From Rhizocola hellebori (lineage in GTDB: Bacteria; Actinomycetota; Actinomycetes; Mycobacteriales; Micromonosporaceae): a stretch of DNA of 64,000 nucleotides. Numbering within the stretch: the first letter of the stretch is position 1; each line of letters starts with the position of its first letter. This document shows positions 61,496 to 64,000 of this stretch, one piece after another. The stretch spans positions 62,001-126,000 of the forward strand of contig NZ_BONY01000010.1 in assembly GCF_016862955.1 (NCBI RefSeq), read 5' to 3'. The position numbers and the translations under genes are program-made. The notes beneath the pieces were generated by a model. It did not search any database. It saw nothing but the letters and a program-made list of their open reading frames with translations, and had not been told where the DNA came from.

Positions 61496-62367
61496 TGGCC
61501 ACAATGAAGAAGAGCATCCGGATCGCTGCCCCGCTGGGCGAGGTACGCCGTGCGCTCACCGACCCGGCGGCGTTGCAGGTCTGGCTCGCCGAACATGCTG
61601 AGGTGAGTCTGCCCGACCGGTACCAGTTCTGGGGTCGCTTCACCCCCGACGGCAAAGCGCCGCACCAGCACCTGAAGCATTCCGACGACAACTCGCTGCG
61701 CTTCGACTGGGAGCTCGACGGCGTCACCACCGCCGTCGAGATTGGACTGATCGCCGAGTCGGGATCGACCCTGCTGACGCTGACCCAGACCGAGGTGCCG
61801 GGCTGGCCCGAAATGCTGACCACGCCGGGCGACCGCAGCCTGATGCACACCTACTGGGCGTTGGTCCTGGCGAACCTGGCCGACTACGCCGAGGGGCGCG
61901 AACCCTTGGCGCTGTGCGACTTCACCAGTGCGGTGCTGCGCCACGAGGTGCTGATCGACGCCGATCGGCTGGCGGTCTACGAGTCGCTGACCGAGCCGGA
62001 GCAGTTCTCCCGATGGTCCGGCGTGATGGTCGAAGCCGAGCTGAAGCCGGGCGGCCGCTGGGCGATGGGCGGTTTCGAAGCCAACCCCCACCCCGCGCGC
62101 ATCATCGACATCCAGCCGGGGCACTCGATGTCGATCGACTGGGGCGAGATGGTCCAGACCTGGGAACTGGCCGATTCGGAAGGCCGCACCCAGCTGACGT
62201 TTGTCCACAGTGGATTCGACGAGGCAAAGCCGCCTTACGACGGCTGGCTCGGTGCGCTGTCCGGCCTGGCGGAGCTGCGCCGCTACCACGAAATCAAGAA
62301 CTGGCGCCCCATTGCGGTCGAGACACAGCTCGAAGGCCTCCCGGACGGACTGCTGACTAGCAACTAG
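61495..62367 (+). CDS. Double-domain SRPBCC (AHSA1-like) protein
   Basis: 290 aa. Two START-like modules: KKSIRIAAPLGEVRRALTDP...and HEVLIDADRLAVYESLTEPE with FSRWSGVMVEAELKPGGRWA. Translationally coupled to the ArsR-like gene, the usual partner. The ligand and role are unknown. Confidence 0.85.
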   Translation: MATMKKSIRIAAPLGEVRRALTDPAALQVWLAEHAEVSLPDRYQFWGRFTPDGKAPHQHLKHSDDNSLRFDWELDGVTTAVEIGLIAESGSTLLTLTQTEVPGWPEMLTTPGDRSLMHTYWALVLANLADYAEGREPLALCDFTSAVLRHEVLIDADRLAVYESLTEPEQFSRWSGVMVEAELKPGGRWAMGGFEANPHPARIIDIQPGHSMSIDWGEMVQTWELADSEGRTQLTFVHSGFDEAKPPYDGWLGALSGLAELRRYHEIKNWRPIAVETQLEGLPDGLLTSN

Positions 62368-62387
62368 TGGCTGCGGCCCGGCGATTT

Positions 62388-63710
62388 CTACGACTTCGCC
62401 GGGCCGCGCCGCACCGTGAGCACGGTGGCTGCGCCGGTGTGCGCGACGACGACCTCGAAATGCGCCGCGAGCATCCACTGAAGGTATTCCAGGTCCTCGA
62501 TGAACGGCAGCGGGAGCATCTGCTCGGCCCGCAGCGAGCAGGTGGTCGCCACCAGATCCACCTGAGGCGACACCCGCAGCGCCTCGTTGAGGTGGCCCCC
62601 CAGGTCGTCTGGGGTGAGGAAGCGCCACAGATCCACATTGACCACCCTGGTGAAACGCTGGTCGGGAAATGCCGTTTTCATCAGCGCGAGATGAGAGTTG
62701 GACTCGGTGAGCGGGGCGTCGTAGTCACAGGTGACCCCATCGCGGTGACGGGCGAGCTTGGCGGCTCCCAGCGCTATCAGCACACCCGGGTCATCCGACA
62801 GCGCATCGGCCAAGCGGCTTGGCAGGATCGACGGCCGGCCCAGGTCCAGCTCGCGGCAGGCCTCGATCGCCCCGTCGTACCACATGATGCGCTTGGTGAG
62901 CTGACTGGAATGACCGAGCACCGCCCCGACCAGCTCCATGTCGTACCGGGGATGGCGGGCGAGCATGACCTTGTGATTGGCGAGCAGCTCGCCGAGCAGC
63001 TGTGGCCAGGCCCGATGGTGCGGCAGGTGGTAGCACAGCGCGTCATCGCTGATCGCGAACACTTCACCATCGCGGTGGTACCAATGGAACACCCGGTAGA
63101 ACAGCTCGCGATCCTCGCCGCCCCACCCGACGAACAGCTCATCGAAACCGGAGACAGCTCGCAGCGTCGCCACATCCGCCGAGGCATTGTGCGTGAACGC
63201 ATAGACCCAGGGCACCTTCACCCAGTCGCGGCGCCTGTACGGCGAGGCGAAGATGTAGTCGCGCTGATCGTCGCGGTATTCGCCGACCAGCGGCGGCTGC
63301 GGGATCCGGCCCGCCCGCAGCGCTCCTAGCGCCGCCCAGTCGATCTCGTACCGCCGGCCCAGCAGAACACCCGGTCGCCCGGCGCGCTGGCGGTGAAAGT
63401 CCCGGTGCTGCCGCAACAAATCTGGGTGGGCGTAGCTGTCCGCGTCGAGGAAAAGCACCGCCTCGCCCCGGGCGGCGTCGATGGCCCGGTTGCGGGCATA
63501 GGCCCGGCCCCGGTTCGGCTCGTGCCGCAGACACACCAGCGGCAGCCGGTCGGCGAACCGTTGCGCCACAGGGGCAAGCGGCGGCTGCGATCCGTCGTCG
63601 GCGACGATGACTTCGAACTCGTCGACCGGCAGAGTCTGGCGGGTCAGCGATTCGAGGGTGAGCTCCAGGATGAAGCCATTGTTGTAGGCCGCCATGGCAA
63701 TGCTCAACAT
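62388..63710 (-). CDS. Family 2 glycosyltransferase
   Basis: 440 aa. GT-A fold: MLSIAMAAYNNGFILELTLE, VIVADDGSQPPL, nucleotide-sugar DxD in LFLDADSYAHPDLL, and GFDELFVGWGGEDRELFYRV, the galactosyltransferase-like acceptor motif. No signal or membrane helices in the first part; acts in the cytoplasm on an unknown acceptor. The C-terminal ~180 residues form a second, unidentified domain. Confidence 0.9.
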   Translation of the reverse strand: MLSIAMAAYNNGFILELTLESLTRQTLPVDEFEVIVADDGSQPPLAPVAQRFADRLPLVCLRHEPNRGRAYARNRAIDAARGEAVLFLDADSYAHPDLLRQHRDFHRQRAGRPGVLLGRRYEIDWAALGALRAGRIPQPPLVGEYRDDQRDYIFASPYRRRDWVKVPWVYAFTHNASADVATLRAVSGFDELFVGWGGEDRELFYRVFHWYHRDGEVFAISDDALCYHLPHHRAWPQLLGELLANHKVMLARHPRYDMELVGAVLGHSSQLTKRIMWYDGAIEACRELDLGRPSILPSRLADALSDDPGVLIALGAAKLARHRDGVTCDYDAPLTESNSHLALMKTAFPDQRFTRVVNVDLWRFLTPDDLGGHLNEALRVSPQVDLVATTCSLRAEQMLPLPFIEDLEYLQWMLAAHFEVVVAHTGAATVLTVRRGPAKS

Positions 63711-63826
63711 CCGCCTCGGCCCCTTCTATCGACCCGGCGCTCCGGGCGACACCGGCGTGGGATCGCTCCCACATTGTGTGAGCCTGATCGGCATCAATCA
63801 ATCAGATGATCCGCTAAGATCCGTGC

Positions 63827-64000
63827 GTGGCGGAGTCGGCGTGGGACGAGATCATAGAGTGTGTAGGCGCGGCGCCCTACCCGGTGCAGGTGCTGCCGGC
63901 CGATCCGAGCCGTGCGCGAGAATGCCTGGCGCGGCTGGAAATCTCGGAGCGCTCGTGGCTGGGTGCGGTGACCCTCAACAGCGGTGGGCTAACGATCGAT
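63827..64000 (+). CDS. DUF2625-like protein, 3' end outside window
   Basis: Open from GTG 63827 to the window edge (58 codons). SAWDEIIECVGAAPYPVQVL then PADPSRARECLARLEISERS and WLGAVTLNSGGLTID match the start of the DUF2625 family; function unknown. Confidence 0.7.
   Translation, partial: MAESAWDEIIECVGAAPYPVQVLPADPSRARECLARLEISERSWLGAVTLNSGGLTID

Overview
The window is high-GC DNA with many GTG/TTG starts, short gene overlaps, large LuxR-type regulators, F420-type enzymes, Ser/Thr kinase and ECF sigma genes. This points to a filamentous soil actinomycete (Actinomycetota). The sequence alone does not fix the genus. No tRNA, rRNA, insertion sequence or CRISPR array was recognised. No stretch longer than 300 bases lacks a gene or gene remnant.

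Layout. 1-7.0 kb: the 3' part of an RHS/Hint polymorphic toxin with a barnase-like RNase tip, a barstar-domain immunity gene and an unknown gene. 7-14.5 kb: secreted and lipoprotein genes, including an HAF-repeat protein, a 1219-residue M12-type metalloprotease and a Nudix hydrolase, with debris of a duplicated protease end. 14.6-16.4 kb: a frameshifted secreted-protein remnant, then the most interesting locus. That locus is a 22-codon peptide gene ending in Arg-Trp-Ile-Trp-Pro-Trp, with its own ribosome site, 75 bases upstream of a divergent cytochrome P450. It looks like a minimal P450-modified RiPP cluster of the tryptorubin/biarylitide kind. 16.4-29.2 kb: TetR regulator with a triple half-site operator, cupin, VOC protein, giant LuxR ATPase, rhodanese, META lipoprotein, an operon of HSL-type hydrolase, SigG-like sigma factor and LLM oxidoreductase, and a Ser/Thr kinase. 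29.4-38.4 kb: a WXG100-type toxin with a REase-fold tip and its likely immunity gene, an ArsR-SRPBCC-DUF6069 operon with a leaderless promoter, small secreted proteins and a truncated secreted RNase.

38.4-49.2 kb: DUF3800-like protein, a YtrA-type GntR with two operators, UDP-glucose dehydrogenase, a GntR-ABC operon, a DUF4157 protein, GNAT acetyltransferase and a frameshifted polysaccharide deacetylase with a CBM2. 49.3-57.4 kb: SRPBCC protein, divergent AraC/MFS pair, hydrolase, WYL regulator, an alpha/beta hydrolase-LuxR fusion next to a methanethiol S-methyltransferase, and a NarL-type two-component system. 57.4-64 kb: a 40-bp tandem repeat array apparently grown from the end of an FtsX-type permease gene, the matching ATPase, an ArsR-like regulator with a perfect 22-bp palindrome, a double SRPBCC protein, a family 2 glycosyltransferase and the start of a DUF2625 gene.

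Themes: two contact/secretion-dependent toxin-immunity loci, several self-regulated regulator modules whose operators can be read directly, and several decaying genes (14.6, 38.1, 48.8 and 8.7 kb) that indicate an accessory, fast-changing region.
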